NCBI GenBank assembly: GCA_021201315.1
Contig: JAJQFG010000133.1
Coordinates: 1 to 35,616 of the forward strand
DNA: 35,616 bases
Direction of reading: 5' to 3'
DNA from: Erysipelotrichaceae bacterium
GTDB taxonomy: Bacteria; Bacillota_I; Bacilli_A; Erysipelotrichales; Coprobacillaceae
In this document: piece by piece, positions 16,499 to 24,572 of the stretch
How positions within the stretch are numbered: position 1 is the stretch's first letter
Layout of the letters: each line of letters opens with the position of its first letter
Translations under genes and position numbers: made by a program
Notes under the pieces: generated by a model
Seen by the model: the letters and a program-made list of their open reading frames with translations, nothing else
Databases searched by the model: none
Told to the model about the DNA's origin: nothing

Positions 16499-18034
16499 AT
16501 GCCAAGTATGCATTTTAATCAAAAAAAGGTAGGAGTCATATTGTCATATGTTGCAGAAGCTATAAAAATTCTTTCTAGTTTGATATATACACCTATTATG
16601 CTTAGATTACTAGGTCAAAGTGAATATGGTCTTTATCAGTTGGTATATTCGGTTGTTTCATATTTGAGTTTACTTAGTTTAGGATTTGGTAGTTCTTATG
16701 TGAGATTTTATTCAAAATATACGATAGATAATGATGATGATGGTGTTGCAAGATTGAACGGAATGTTTTTGATTATTTTTACTTTAATGTCAATCATTTG
16801 CATTCTATGTGGTGCAGTTATGTTAGGTAATATAACAGCAATTTTTGGGAACGGATTAACGAATTCAGAATATGCTACTGCAAGGATATTGATGTTTTTC
16901 ATGATTTTTAATCTTGCAATAACATTTCCTAATAGTTTGTTCAATTGTGTTGTTACAGCACATGAAGAATTCTTTTTTCAAAAAATTCTCATTGTATTAC
17001 AAAATTTATTAAATCCATTCCTTACATTACCTTTATTAATTATGGGATTTGGATCAATTGGTATGGTATCCGTAACCACATTTTTAACTATTGCTGTTTT
17101 TTTATCAAATATGTTTTATTGTTTTAAAAAATTAAATATAAGATTTATATTTAATGATTTTCAATTTTCATTATTAAAGGAAATGTGGATTTTTACTTTT
17201 TTTATATTTTTAAATCAAATCATTGATCAAGTAAACTGGAGTGTAGATAAATTTTTATTAGGTAGATTTAGTGGTACAGTTGCAGTTGCAATTTATGGAG
17301 TTGGTTCACAAATTAATACTATGTATATACAATTATCAAGCACAATTTCTAATGTTTTTGTTCCAAAAGTTAATATGATTGTTGCTAAATCTGATGATAA
17401 TGGAGAGTTATCTAAATTGTTTACAAAAGTTGGTCGCATACAGTTTATACTTTTAGCTTTGGTATTAACTGGTTTCATATTTTTTGGAAAGTCATTTATT
17501 TCTTTTTGGGCAGGTGAAGGTTATGAAGAATCATTTTATGTAGCTCTACTATTAATCGGTCCAGTGACTATACCTTTGATTCAAAATTTAGGTATTGAAA
17601 TTCAAAGGGCTAAAAACATGCATAAAGCTAGATCTATTGTATATTTCTTGATTGCTATTGCAAACGTGTTTATTAGTATACCATTAATACAATTATTTGG
17701 TGCTTCAGGTGCAGCAATGGGAACTGCGATAGCTTTAATTGCTGGCAATGTTTTATTTATGAATTGGTATTATTACAAAAAAATAGGATTAGATATGATT
17801 GATTTCTGGAGAAATATAGGCGAGTTTGTTCCAGCATTAGTCTTGCCTTGTATATTAGGAATAGTTATGAATTTATTTGTATCGATGAATTCGTTGATTG
17901 TATTAGGACTATGTATTATATTTTACAGTTTGGTTTATTGCCTATCTATGTGGTTTTTTGGTATGAACAATTATGAAAAATCCATGATTGAAGAGCCAAT
18001 TAATAAGTTTTTATATAAGGTGGGAATAAAATGA
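16499..18034 (+). CDS. Wzx-type polysaccharide flippase (MOP superfamily)
   Basis: 511 residues with 12-14 predicted helices. The N-terminal ILSYVAEAIKILSSLIYTPIMLRLLGQSEYGLYQL is classic for the Polysacc_synt / MOP exporter family, which flips undecaprenyl-linked repeat units across the membrane. AGGAG sits 3 bp before ATG 16499 and 12 bp before ATG 16508, so the exact start is ambiguous by three residues. The stop overlaps the start of the next gene (ATGA). Pairing with the polymerase above indicates a Wzx/Wzy-dependent pathway. Confidence 0.93.
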   Translation: MPSMHFNQKKVGVILSYVAEAIKILSSLIYTPIMLRLLGQSEYGLYQLVYSVVSYLSLLSLGFGSSYVRFYSKYTIDNDDDGVARLNGMFLIIFTLMSIICILCGAVMLGNITAIFGNGLTNSEYATARILMFFMIFNLAITFPNSLFNCVVTAHEEFFFQKILIVLQNLLNPFLTLPLLIMGFGSIGMVSVTTFLTIAVFLSNMFYCFKKLNIRFIFNDFQFSLLKEMWIFTFFIFLNQIIDQVNWSVDKFLLGRFSGTVAVAIYGVGSQINTMYIQLSSTISNVFVPKVNMIVAKSDDNGELSKLFTKVGRIQFILLALVLTGFIFFGKSFISFWAGEGYEESFYVALLLIGPVTIPLIQNLGIEIQRAKNMHKARSIVYFLIAIANVFISIPLIQLFGASGAAMGTAIALIAGNVLFMNWYYYKKIGLDMIDFWRNIGEFVPALVLPCILGIVMNLFVSMNSLIVLGLCIIFYSLVYCLSMWFFGMNNYEKSMIEEPINKFLYKVGIK

Positions 18035-19017
18035 ATTTAAATACTTTTGCATGTTACAACAACGATGAAGAAATTCGTTTAATAAGCTCATCAGGTGGTA
18101 TCTATTATTTATTAGCTTCTAAAATTCTAGATTATGGAGGATCAGTATATTCAACTTGTTATAGTAATGATTTAAAAGCAGAATTTAAAAAAATTGAAAA
18201 TATTAAAGATTTAAAACTAAGCTGTGGTTCAAAATATATGCCATCAAGCTTAGGGGATACTTTTAGCAGTATAAAAAAAGAACTTAACAGTAATCGAATA
18301 GTTTTATTTGTTGGATTGCCTTGTCAATGTCAAGGATTAAAGTCTTATATAGGAAATTCAAATATATTAAATGAGTTTAAAGACAATCTAATTCTAATAG
18401 ATTTAGTATGTCATGGGGTTCCAAGTAGTAAAGCTTGGGAGTCATATAGCAAATCATTAAAGAATAGAGGTTTCAATATATCAAAAGTTAACATGAGAAA
18501 TAAATCCAGTGGGTGGAGAAGATATTGTTTTCACTTAGTATCGATAAATGGTAAAAATGTATATGAATCTCATGGAAAAAATTTATACATGAAAGGTTTT
18601 ATATCTGATATTTATCTTCGACCATCATGCAATGATTGTAATTTTAAAGGTGTTAACAGAAATGTTGATATTACATTAGGAGACTACTGGGGAATTCAGA
18701 ATATACATCCTGAAATGGATGATGATAAAGGGACATCTCTAGTACTAGTGCATACAGAAAAAGGATTAGAATTATATAGAAGCATTTCAGATAAAATAAG
18801 TTATATATCTACACCAATTGAAGAAGCAATAAAGCATAATACTGCCATTGTAGAATCTGCAAAATTAAATAATAATAGAGCAGATTTTTTTGTTCGTTTA
18901 TCAAAAGGAGAGGACTTTATGAATATAGTGAACGATTTGACAAAAATACCATTATATAGAAAAATATTGAATAAAATACTTTGCTCGAAGAATTTCTTCG
19001 GGGGGGTTAAACCATAA
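18031..19017 (+). CDS. FrhB-like iron-sulfur flavoprotein of the polysaccharide locus, copy 1
   Basis: 328-residue member of the coenzyme F420 hydrogenase/dehydrogenase beta-subunit family (PF04422/PF04432) found in many glycan loci. Visible marks: EIRLISSSGGIYYLLA at the N terminus, LFVGLPCQCQGLKSY, DLVCHGVPSSKAWESY, and YLRPSCNDCNFKGVNRNVDITLGDYWGI, which hold the cluster-binding Cys. It lacks the N-terminal ferredoxin domain often fused to relatives. Substrate unknown; reductive modification of a glycan precursor is only inferred. A G7 run (18998-19004) lies six codons from the stop, unusual in this AT-rich DNA. Tandem paralogue of the next gene. Confidence 0.85.
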   Translation: MNLNTFACYNNDEEIRLISSSGGIYYLLASKILDYGGSVYSTCYSNDLKAEFKKIENIKDLKLSCGSKYMPSSLGDTFSSIKKELNSNRIVLFVGLPCQCQGLKSYIGNSNILNEFKDNLILIDLVCHGVPSSKAWESYSKSLKNRGFNISKVNMRNKSSGWRRYCFHLVSINGKNVYESHGKNLYMKGFISDIYLRPSCNDCNFKGVNRNVDITLGDYWGIQNIHPEMDDDKGTSLVLVHTEKGLELYRSISDKISYISTPIEEAIKHNTAIVESAKLNNNRADFFVRLSKGEDFMNIVNDLTKIPLYRKILNKILCSKNFFGGVKP

Positions 19018-19071
19018 ATATAACAGCAATGCTTATATTAATATAAATTATAAGCTTGGGGGTGCTGTGTA

Positions 19072-19827
19072 ATGAAAACATTAGCATATGCAGCATTAAA
19101 TTTAAATGATGATATAAGAAACAAAAGTTCATCAGGTGGTATATTTTATGAGATAGCAAAATATGTTGTTTTAAATGATGGAGTTGTATATGGTGCAAGA
19201 TATGATGATCATTGGTTAGTCGTACATGATCATACAGAAAATATTAAGGATATATCAAGTTTTCTTGGAAGTAAATATGTTCAAAGTAATATGAATAATC
19301 AATATGAGAAAATAAAAATTGACCTCATGTCTGGTCGACTTGTTTTGTTTTCAGGGACACCTTGTCAAATTCGAGGATTGCAATGTTTTCTTGGCAAAGA
19401 ATATGAAAACCTAATAACAGTTGATTTCATCTGCCATGGAGTACCTAGTCCTAAAGTATGGGAAAAATATATTAATGAATTATCTAATGGACATAATATA
19501 ACAAAGATTAATTTTAGAGACAAATCTAAAGGTTGGCAACATTTTTCCTTGAGAATTGATTTTAGTGATGGCAATTATTATAGTAAAACTCAGCAGGAAG
19601 ATTTGTATATGAGAGGATTTCTTCAAGATATATATCTTCGACCATCATGCTATCAATGCAGATTTAAGGGAATTGAAAGAAAATCTGATTTAACTTTGGC
19701 AGATTATTGGGGCATAAATAATATATATCCAGAATTATATGACGACAAAGGAACATCCTTAATATTTATTCATTCAAAAAAAGGTAAAAATATTTTTTTG
19801 AAGATAAGTAATTCTTTAAAAAAATAG
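19072..19827 (+). CDS. FrhB-like iron-sulfur flavoprotein, copy 2, main part (frameshifted near the 3' end)
   Basis: 251 residues, paralogous to the preceding gene: KSSSGGIFYEIAKYV, LFSGTPCQIRGLQCF, DFICHGVPSPKVWEKY and YLRPSCYQCRFKGIERKSDLTLADYWGI align directly. GGGGGTG is placed 9-10 bp upstream of the ATG. It stops at TTA AAA AAA TAG within a run of seven A (19818-19824). Copy 1 continues about 60 residues further at this point. The missing tail is present downstream in the -1 frame (next entry), so the gene is split by a single-base homopolymer change. The tract is also a perfect A AAA AAA slippery heptamer in the zero frame. Confidence 0.85.
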   Translation: MKTLAYAALNLNDDIRNKSSSGGIFYEIAKYVVLNDGVVYGARYDDHWLVVHDHTENIKDISSFLGSKYVQSNMNNQYEKIKIDLMSGRLVLFSGTPCQIRGLQCFLGKEYENLITVDFICHGVPSPKVWEKYINELSNGHNITKINFRDKSKGWQHFSLRIDFSDGNYYSKTQQEDLYMRGFLQDIYLRPSCYQCRFKGIERKSDLTLADYWGINNIYPELYDDKGTSLIFIHSKKGKNIFLKISNSLKK

Positions 19828-19829
19828 AA

Positions 19830-20033
19830 TTGGATGTAGATGATATGGTTGAAAATAAAAAAATTCAACCTAATGCAATATCTTCAGTGAACTTAACACC
19901 AAAGAGAGAAAATTTTTATAAGAACAATGTAGATAATTTTGACAATTTAAAAAATCTTACACATATATCATTTATAGATCGTATTTTTAGAAAAATAAAA
20001 TACATATTAAAACATATTACAAGAAAAAAATAG
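19830..20033 (+). pseudogene. C-terminal tail of FrhB-like copy 2, separated by the frameshift
   Basis: About 67 residues in the -1 frame. With one extra A the join reads SNSLKKIELDVDDMVENKK and continues NAISSVNLTPKRENFYKNN, matching the family tail (copy 1: AIVESAKLNNNRADFFVRL). It begins at a TTG with no ribosome binding site. A basic C terminus (FRKIKYILKHITRKK) parallels the basic tail of copy 1. I therefore treat it as part of the upstream gene, not as an independent protein. Confidence 0.75.
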
Positions 20034-20055
20034 CATATCTGTTTAATGAAGGGAG

Positions 20056-20496
20056 ATGATTTATATATTTAATAATATAAGAAAAGAAAAAAATTCTTTT
20101 TCAACTTCAAATTTCACAGCAATATACCAATATGCAGATGGAAGCTATCTTCCCAATTCATCACAGCCTGATATAGAAAAAAATTATAAAATCAATGCAC
20201 AGGAGTATACACCACATAAATCCACAAGATATATAAACATTAAATTAGGAAATAATGGAAAAGCAAAAAAAATCAATAATTTTGGAGAGTATATTGAATG
20301 TGAAAAAGATTTACCAGAATTATATTATGTTAGAGAAAATTGTTGTGGATGTACAGCTTGTTATACAATTTGCCCAATAAAAGCAATAAAAATGAGGCCG
20401 GATGAGGAAGGATTTGTTTATCCTGTAATAGATGCAGCCAAGTGTTTACGCTGTTATAAATGTATTAATGTTTGTCCTATAAGAAAATATCTATAA
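20056..20496 (+). CDS. Free-standing 2[4Fe-4S] ferredoxin-domain protein
   Basis: 146 residues. The N-terminal half (1-90) is polar and unrecognised. The C-terminal half carries two bacterial ferredoxin motifs, CCGCTACYTICP and CLRCYKCINVCP (each CxxCxxCxxxCP), with the standard KMRPDEEGFVYPVI spacer seen in ferredoxin-FrhB fusion proteins. It ends right after the second motif (CPIRKYL), exactly where an FrhB domain would begin in a fused protein. It probably donates electrons to the two FrhB-like proteins just upstream. The start is uncertain: GGGAG abuts the ATG with no spacer. Confidence 0.75.
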   Translation: MIYIFNNIRKEKNSFSTSNFTAIYQYADGSYLPNSSQPDIEKNYKINAQEYTPHKSTRYINIKLGNNGKAKKINNFGEYIECEKDLPELYYVRENCCGCTACYTICPIKAIKMRPDEEGFVYPVIDAAKCLRCYKCINVCPIRKYL

Positions 20497-20580
20497 ATGG
20501 TACAACAAATAGGAAAAAATTAATGGGATATGTATGAATATTTTTTAATGTTTTAATAATATTTTTTAAAAATTATTGAT

Positions 20581-20601
20581 GTGTCATAAGACACTTTTTT
20601 T
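20581..20601 (+). terminator. Weak terminator or attenuator before the cytidylyltransferase gene
   Basis: 5-bp stem GTGTC / GACAC with loop ATAA, followed by seven T. It lies in the 127-bp gap after the ferredoxin gene and could separate the upstream long unit from the following three genes. Confidence 0.5.
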
Positions 20602-20623
20602 AATGAAGAGAGAAGGAAAAAGT

Positions 20624-21346
20624 ATGAATATAGCTATTGTATTCGCAGGAGGAACAGGTACAAGAATGGGCGCGGGATTACCTAAACAGTTTTTACAAAT
20701 CAATGGCAAACCTATTCTTATACATACCTTGGAAAATTTTGAGAATTCACCAGAAATTGATAAGATTTATATTGCCTGCAAAGAAGATTATATAGAACAT
20801 ACAAAAAAAGAAATAAAAAAATTTCAAATAACTAAAGTTGTGAATGTTATACCTGGTGGAAATTCTAGTCAGGATTCTATTTATAAGTCTTTAAAAGCTG
20901 CGAGAGAAGAAAATGATGATGACTCAATTGTATTGATTCATGATGGTGTACGACCAATTTTGACACAAGAAGTTATAAAAGATAATATTGAAAGTGTAAA
21001 AAAACATGGCTCTGGAATAACTTGTACAGCTTGTTATGAAACGGTAATAATTACTGATGATGGTAATAAGGTTGATGATGTTCCTTTGCGTGATAAAGCT
21101 TTTACAGCACAAGCACCGCAAAGTTTTTATTTGGGTGATATCCTAGCTGCACACGAACAAGTAAGAAAAACTAATCCAAATTATGATGGTATAGTTGATT
21201 CTTGTACTTTGCTTAGAAGACAAGGCAAAGAAGTTTATATTGTTAATGGCAATAGAGGTAATATTAAAGTTACAACACCTGAAGATTTTTATATTTTAAG
21301 AGCATTATTACAGTATCAAGAAAATGAACAGATTTTAGGATTATAG
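20624..21346 (+). CDS. TarI/IspD-family cytidylyltransferase
   Basis: 240 residues from the ATG preceded by AGAAGGAAAA. It is a CTP:sugar/polyol-phosphate cytidylyltransferase: FAGGTGTRMGAGLPKQF (7-23) is the CTP-binding loop, IHDGVRP (105-111) holds the metal-binding Asp, and TTPEDF lies near the C terminus. HDGVRP (rather than HDAARP) and the glycan context favour a TarI-like role (ribitol-5-phosphate or a related polyol phosphate) over IspD isoprenoid synthesis. The downstream partner is an SDR rather than the TarJ alcohol dehydrogenase, so the activated polyol may not be ribitol. The product would be a CDP-polyol donor for LicD-type transfer. Confidence 0.85.
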   Translation: MNIAIVFAGGTGTRMGAGLPKQFLQINGKPILIHTLENFENSPEIDKIYIACKEDYIEHTKKEIKKFQITKVVNVIPGGNSSQDSIYKSLKAAREENDDDSIVLIHDGVRPILTQEVIKDNIESVKKHGSGITCTACYETVIITDDGNKVDDVPLRDKAFTAQAPQSFYLGDILAAHEQVRKTNPNYDGIVDSCTLLRRQGKEVYIVNGNRGNIKVTTPEDFYILRALLQYQENEQILGL

Positions 21347-21356
21347 GAGTATAATA

Positions 21357-22409
21357 ATGAATAAAATTTTAGAAGAAGATTTACAATTGATTATTAATTC
21401 TGGTGACTATTTCAAAAAATTAAATAATAAAACTATTCTAATAACTGGTTTTAAAGGAATGATAGGCTCATATCTAACAAAAACATGTTTATATTTGAAT
21501 GACATTAAAGGATTTAATATTAATGTAATTGGTTTAACTAAAAGGAATGAAAATATCGATCCTTATATAAGCAATCATCCTAATATGAACATAGTAATTC
21601 AGGATGTTTCAAAACCATTTGAAATTGAAAATCACGTTGATTGGGTGATACATGCAGCATCTCCAGCTTCGCCTAAAATAATGAAAATAGATCCAGTTGG
21701 AACTATTGCTGCAAATGCTTTAGGGACATGGAATGCTTTAGATTTTGCATATAAAAATAATTCTGAAGGATTCTTATTCATTTCATCAAGAGAAATTTAT
21801 GGTCAACCATATGATAATCAGGAACAGTTTTATGAAGATACGTATGGATTGGTTGATCCTTTAAGAGTACGTTCTTGTTATCCTGAAGGAAAAAAATGTG
21901 CTGAAACCATGTGTGTATGTTATAAAGAACAATATGGATTAAATACAAAAATAGCACGTTTAGCTCATACATATGGTCCAGGAATGTCAATTAATGATGG
22001 AAGAGTACAAGCTGATTTCTTGAATAATGTTCTAAATAAAGAAAATATTGTTATGAAAAGTACAGGAGAAGCAATCAGAACTTATACATATATTGCAGAT
22101 GCTGTTAGTGCATTATTTAGAATATTATTGGATTCAAATGATATTGTTTATAATATTGGAGATAGTAAAAATAAAGTTTCTATTAAAGAATTGGCAGAAA
22201 TATTAGTACAAATAAATCCAGAAGATCATTTAAAAGTAGTAATGGATATACCTAAAGATGCTTTAAAAGGTGTTTCACCTTTTACATTAGGTATATTGAA
22301 TAATGAAAAATTATTGAAATTAGGATGGGAACCACAATTTTCTATTTTTGATGGTTTTAAAAGAACTGTTAGATATTTAGAAATTGAAAGAGCTGAAGGA
22401 AGGATATAG
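21357..22409 (+). CDS. NAD-dependent epimerase/dehydratase family (extended SDR) enzyme
   Basis: 350 residues. Rossmann motif ITGFKGMIG (29-37), HAASPAS (99-105), FISSREIYG (141-149) with catalytic Ser, and YPEGK with Tyr175/Lys179 mark an active extended SDR, close in pattern to nucleotide-sugar decarboxylases/epimerases. It starts 10 bp after the cytidylyltransferase stop with AGGAG, and glmM begins 1 bp after its own stop. Pairing with a TarI-like enzyme recalls two-gene modules that make CDP-polyols by reducing or remodelling a CDP-sugar. The exact reaction is not determined. Confidence 0.85.
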   Translation: MNKILEEDLQLIINSGDYFKKLNNKTILITGFKGMIGSYLTKTCLYLNDIKGFNINVIGLTKRNENIDPYISNHPNMNIVIQDVSKPFEIENHVDWVIHAASPASPKIMKIDPVGTIAANALGTWNALDFAYKNNSEGFLFISSREIYGQPYDNQEQFYEDTYGLVDPLRVRSCYPEGKKCAETMCVCYKEQYGLNTKIARLAHTYGPGMSINDGRVQADFLNNVLNKENIVMKSTGEAIRTYTYIADAVSALFRILLDSNDIVYNIGDSKNKVSIKELAEILVQINPEDHLKVVMDIPKDALKGVSPFTLGILNNEKLLKLGWEPQFSIFDGFKRTVRYLEIERAEGRI

Positions 22410-22410
22410 A

Positions 22411-23757
22411 ATGGCAAAATATTTTGGAACAGATGGTTTTAGAGGAGAAGCCAATGTAGATTTAACAGTAGAACATGCTTATAAGGTAGGAAGATATCTT
22501 GGATGGTATTATTCAAGAAATCATAAAGCAAGAATCGTGATTGGTAAGGATACAAGAAGAAGTTCATATATGTTTGAATATTCTTTGGTGGCTGGTTTAA
22601 CAGCCAGTGGTGCTGATGTATTCTTACTTCATGTTACAACAACTCCTTCAGTATCTTATGTGGTAAGAAGTGAAAACTTTGACTGTGGTATTATGATTAG
22701 TGCATCTCATAATCCTTATTACGACAACGGTATTAAGATTATAGATGGTAATGGTTATAAGCTGGATGCCAAGATTGAAAATCTGATTGAAAAATATATT
22801 GATGGCTTGTCAGATTCAATACCTTTTGCGACTAAAGATGATATCGGACGTACAATAGACTATTCTATGGGACGCAATCGTTATATTGGTTATCTTATGA
22901 GTATACCAATGAGAGCATTCAAAAATAAGAGAGTTGGACTAGATTGTGCCAATGGTTCAAGCAGTGCCATAGCTAAAGCTGTTTTTGATGCTTTAGGTGC
23001 TAAAACCTATGTTATTAATAATGATCCAGATGGCATCAATATCAATGAAAACTGTGGCTCAACCCATATTGAAGTATTACAGAACTATGTCAGAGAAAAT
23101 GGCTTGGATTGTGGTTTTGCCTATGATGGGGATGCAGATAGATGCATCGCTGTAGATGAATATGGCAGAGTGGTTAATGGTGATATGATTTTATACATTT
23201 GTGGCAGTGAAATGAAAAGAAAGAATGAACTTGTTCATAATACAATAGTTACAACAGTTATGAGTAATTTTGGATTATATAAATCATTGGACAAAGTTGG
23301 TATCAATTATGAAAAGACAGCAGTCGGAGATAAATATGTCAATGAAAACATGGTGAAGAATGGCCATGTCATTGGTGGAGAACAATCAGGACATATCATA
23401 TTTTCAAAGCATGCAACTACAGGAGATGGAATCTTAACATCATTAAAGATTATGGAAACCATGGTAGAAAACAAGAAAACATTAGCACAATTATGTGATG
23501 GTATCGAAGTCTATCCACAGTTACTAATTAATGTAAGAGTGAAAGATAAAAAAGCAGCTCAAGAAGATGAAGATGTGCAGAAAGCTATCAAAGAAGTAGA
23601 AGAGAAATTAGGCAATGATGGAAGAATATTAGTAAGAGAAAGTGGCACAGAACCAGTAGTAAGAGTCATGGTAGAAGCATTGAGTGATGAAATATGTCAT
23701 GAATATGTTTTAAAAGTTGTCAATACAATTAAAGCGAAAGGTTATGCGGTGGATTAA
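22411..23757 (+). CDS. glmM: Phosphoglucosamine mutase
   Basis: 448 residues starting at MAKYFGTDGFRGEAN, with AAGGAAGG upstream. It converts glucosamine-6-phosphate to glucosamine-1-phosphate for UDP-GlcNAc, feeding peptidoglycan and glycan synthesis. The phosphoserine loop ISASHNP (Ser99), the Mg-binding DGDADR (239-244), the sugar-binding GEQSGHI and the phosphate-binding RESGTEPVVRVM are all present. It follows the SDR gene by 1 bp, so it is probably co-transcribed with the surface-glycan genes, while having a housekeeping role. Confidence 0.95.
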   Translation: MAKYFGTDGFRGEANVDLTVEHAYKVGRYLGWYYSRNHKARIVIGKDTRRSSYMFEYSLVAGLTASGADVFLLHVTTTPSVSYVVRSENFDCGIMISASHNPYYDNGIKIIDGNGYKLDAKIENLIEKYIDGLSDSIPFATKDDIGRTIDYSMGRNRYIGYLMSIPMRAFKNKRVGLDCANGSSSAIAKAVFDALGAKTYVINNDPDGININENCGSTHIEVLQNYVRENGLDCGFAYDGDADRCIAVDEYGRVVNGDMILYICGSEMKRKNELVHNTIVTTVMSNFGLYKSLDKVGINYEKTAVGDKYVNENMVKNGHVIGGEQSGHIIFSKHATTGDGILTSLKIMETMVENKKTLAQLCDGIEVYPQLLINVRVKDKKAAQEDEDVQKAIKEVEEKLGNDGRILVRESGTEPVVRVMVEALSDEICHEYVLKVVNTIKAKGYAVD

Positions 23758-23770
23758 TTCTTAAATTAAT

Positions 23771-24526
23771 ATGAAAGATATTCAAAAGAAGAAATATATT
23801 ATAATAATTGGTATTATATTATTATTAATTATTATAGGTATTTGTGCTTATCGTTTTCATTGTATTAAAGGTGCTGAATTATCATATTTGGGTGCTATAT
23901 TGGGTGGGTCATTAACACTTTTTGGTGTCTGGTGGACTATAGAAGATCAAAGAGAAAGTAGATTAGAGGAATTATCGATTCAATTTAGGCCGATGGTCAT
24001 TTTATATGATGAATATAAACTTTTTAATGATCATATTATAAATGATTTATATTTTAATTATGATAAAACCTATAAAACACAGTTCAAACCCAAATATATG
24101 CAAATCAATGAAAAACATGAAAAAGATAAAAAAATTTGTTTTTCTGTCAAAAATATTGGTAAGGGTGATACGAAAAATTTTAAATTTACTAAAATAGTTT
24201 TAGAAAATAAGGATATATTTTGTAATTATATTTTAGATAATAACGAAATAATTAAATTAAAAGATTTATTATATGATCAAGAATTAGCATTTAATCTTAA
24301 TTTTCCAATGTATCTAAAAATAGATAATAGTTATCAAGGAAAATCTGTTGTAGCTATAATTAATATTTATTTTAATTATGAGGATGAGTTTCAATTGCAT
24401 GCTTATGATTTATGTATTTCATTAGAAGTTTTGATTGAGATTCACAAAGTAGATAATTCACCAAATATTATTGAACCAAAATATACTTTAGTGAAAAAAG
24501 AATATGAAATTGTAAAGGTTAAATAG
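23771..24526 (+). CDS. Membrane-anchored protein of unknown function
   Basis: 251 residues. Two N-terminal hydrophobic segments (about 8-28 and 34-56, GAELSYLGAILGGSLTLFGVWWTI) are followed by a charged linker (EDQRESRLEELS) and a soluble domain of mixed beta/alpha character. This YLGAILGG...GVWWT layout is common in uncharacterised proteins, some from phage or defence loci, but I do not recognise a specific family. No good ribosome binding site precedes the ATG, which lies 13 bp after glmM. A terminator follows. Its lower G+C than glmM hints at separate origin; weak evidence. Confidence 0.6.
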   Translation: MKDIQKKKYIIIIGIILLLIIIGICAYRFHCIKGAELSYLGAILGGSLTLFGVWWTIEDQRESRLEELSIQFRPMVILYDEYKLFNDHIINDLYFNYDKTYKTQFKPKYMQINEKHEKDKKICFSVKNIGKGDTKNFKFTKIVLENKDIFCNYILDNNEIIKLKDLLYDQELAFNLNFPMYLKIDNSYQGKSVVAIINIYFNYEDEFQLHAYDLCISLEVLIEIHKVDNSPNIIEPKYTLVKKEYEIVKVK

Positions 24527-24529
24527 ATG

Positions 24530-24552
24530 AGAGGGACTTTGTCCTTCTTTTT
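24530..24552 (+). terminator. Intrinsic terminator after the membrane-anchored protein gene
   Basis: 8-bp stem AGAGGGAC / GTCCTTCT including one G-T pair, TTT loop, then T-run. It probably ends the glmM-containing transcript. Confidence 0.75.
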
Positions 24553-24572
24553 AAGTACAGGAGATGATTGAT

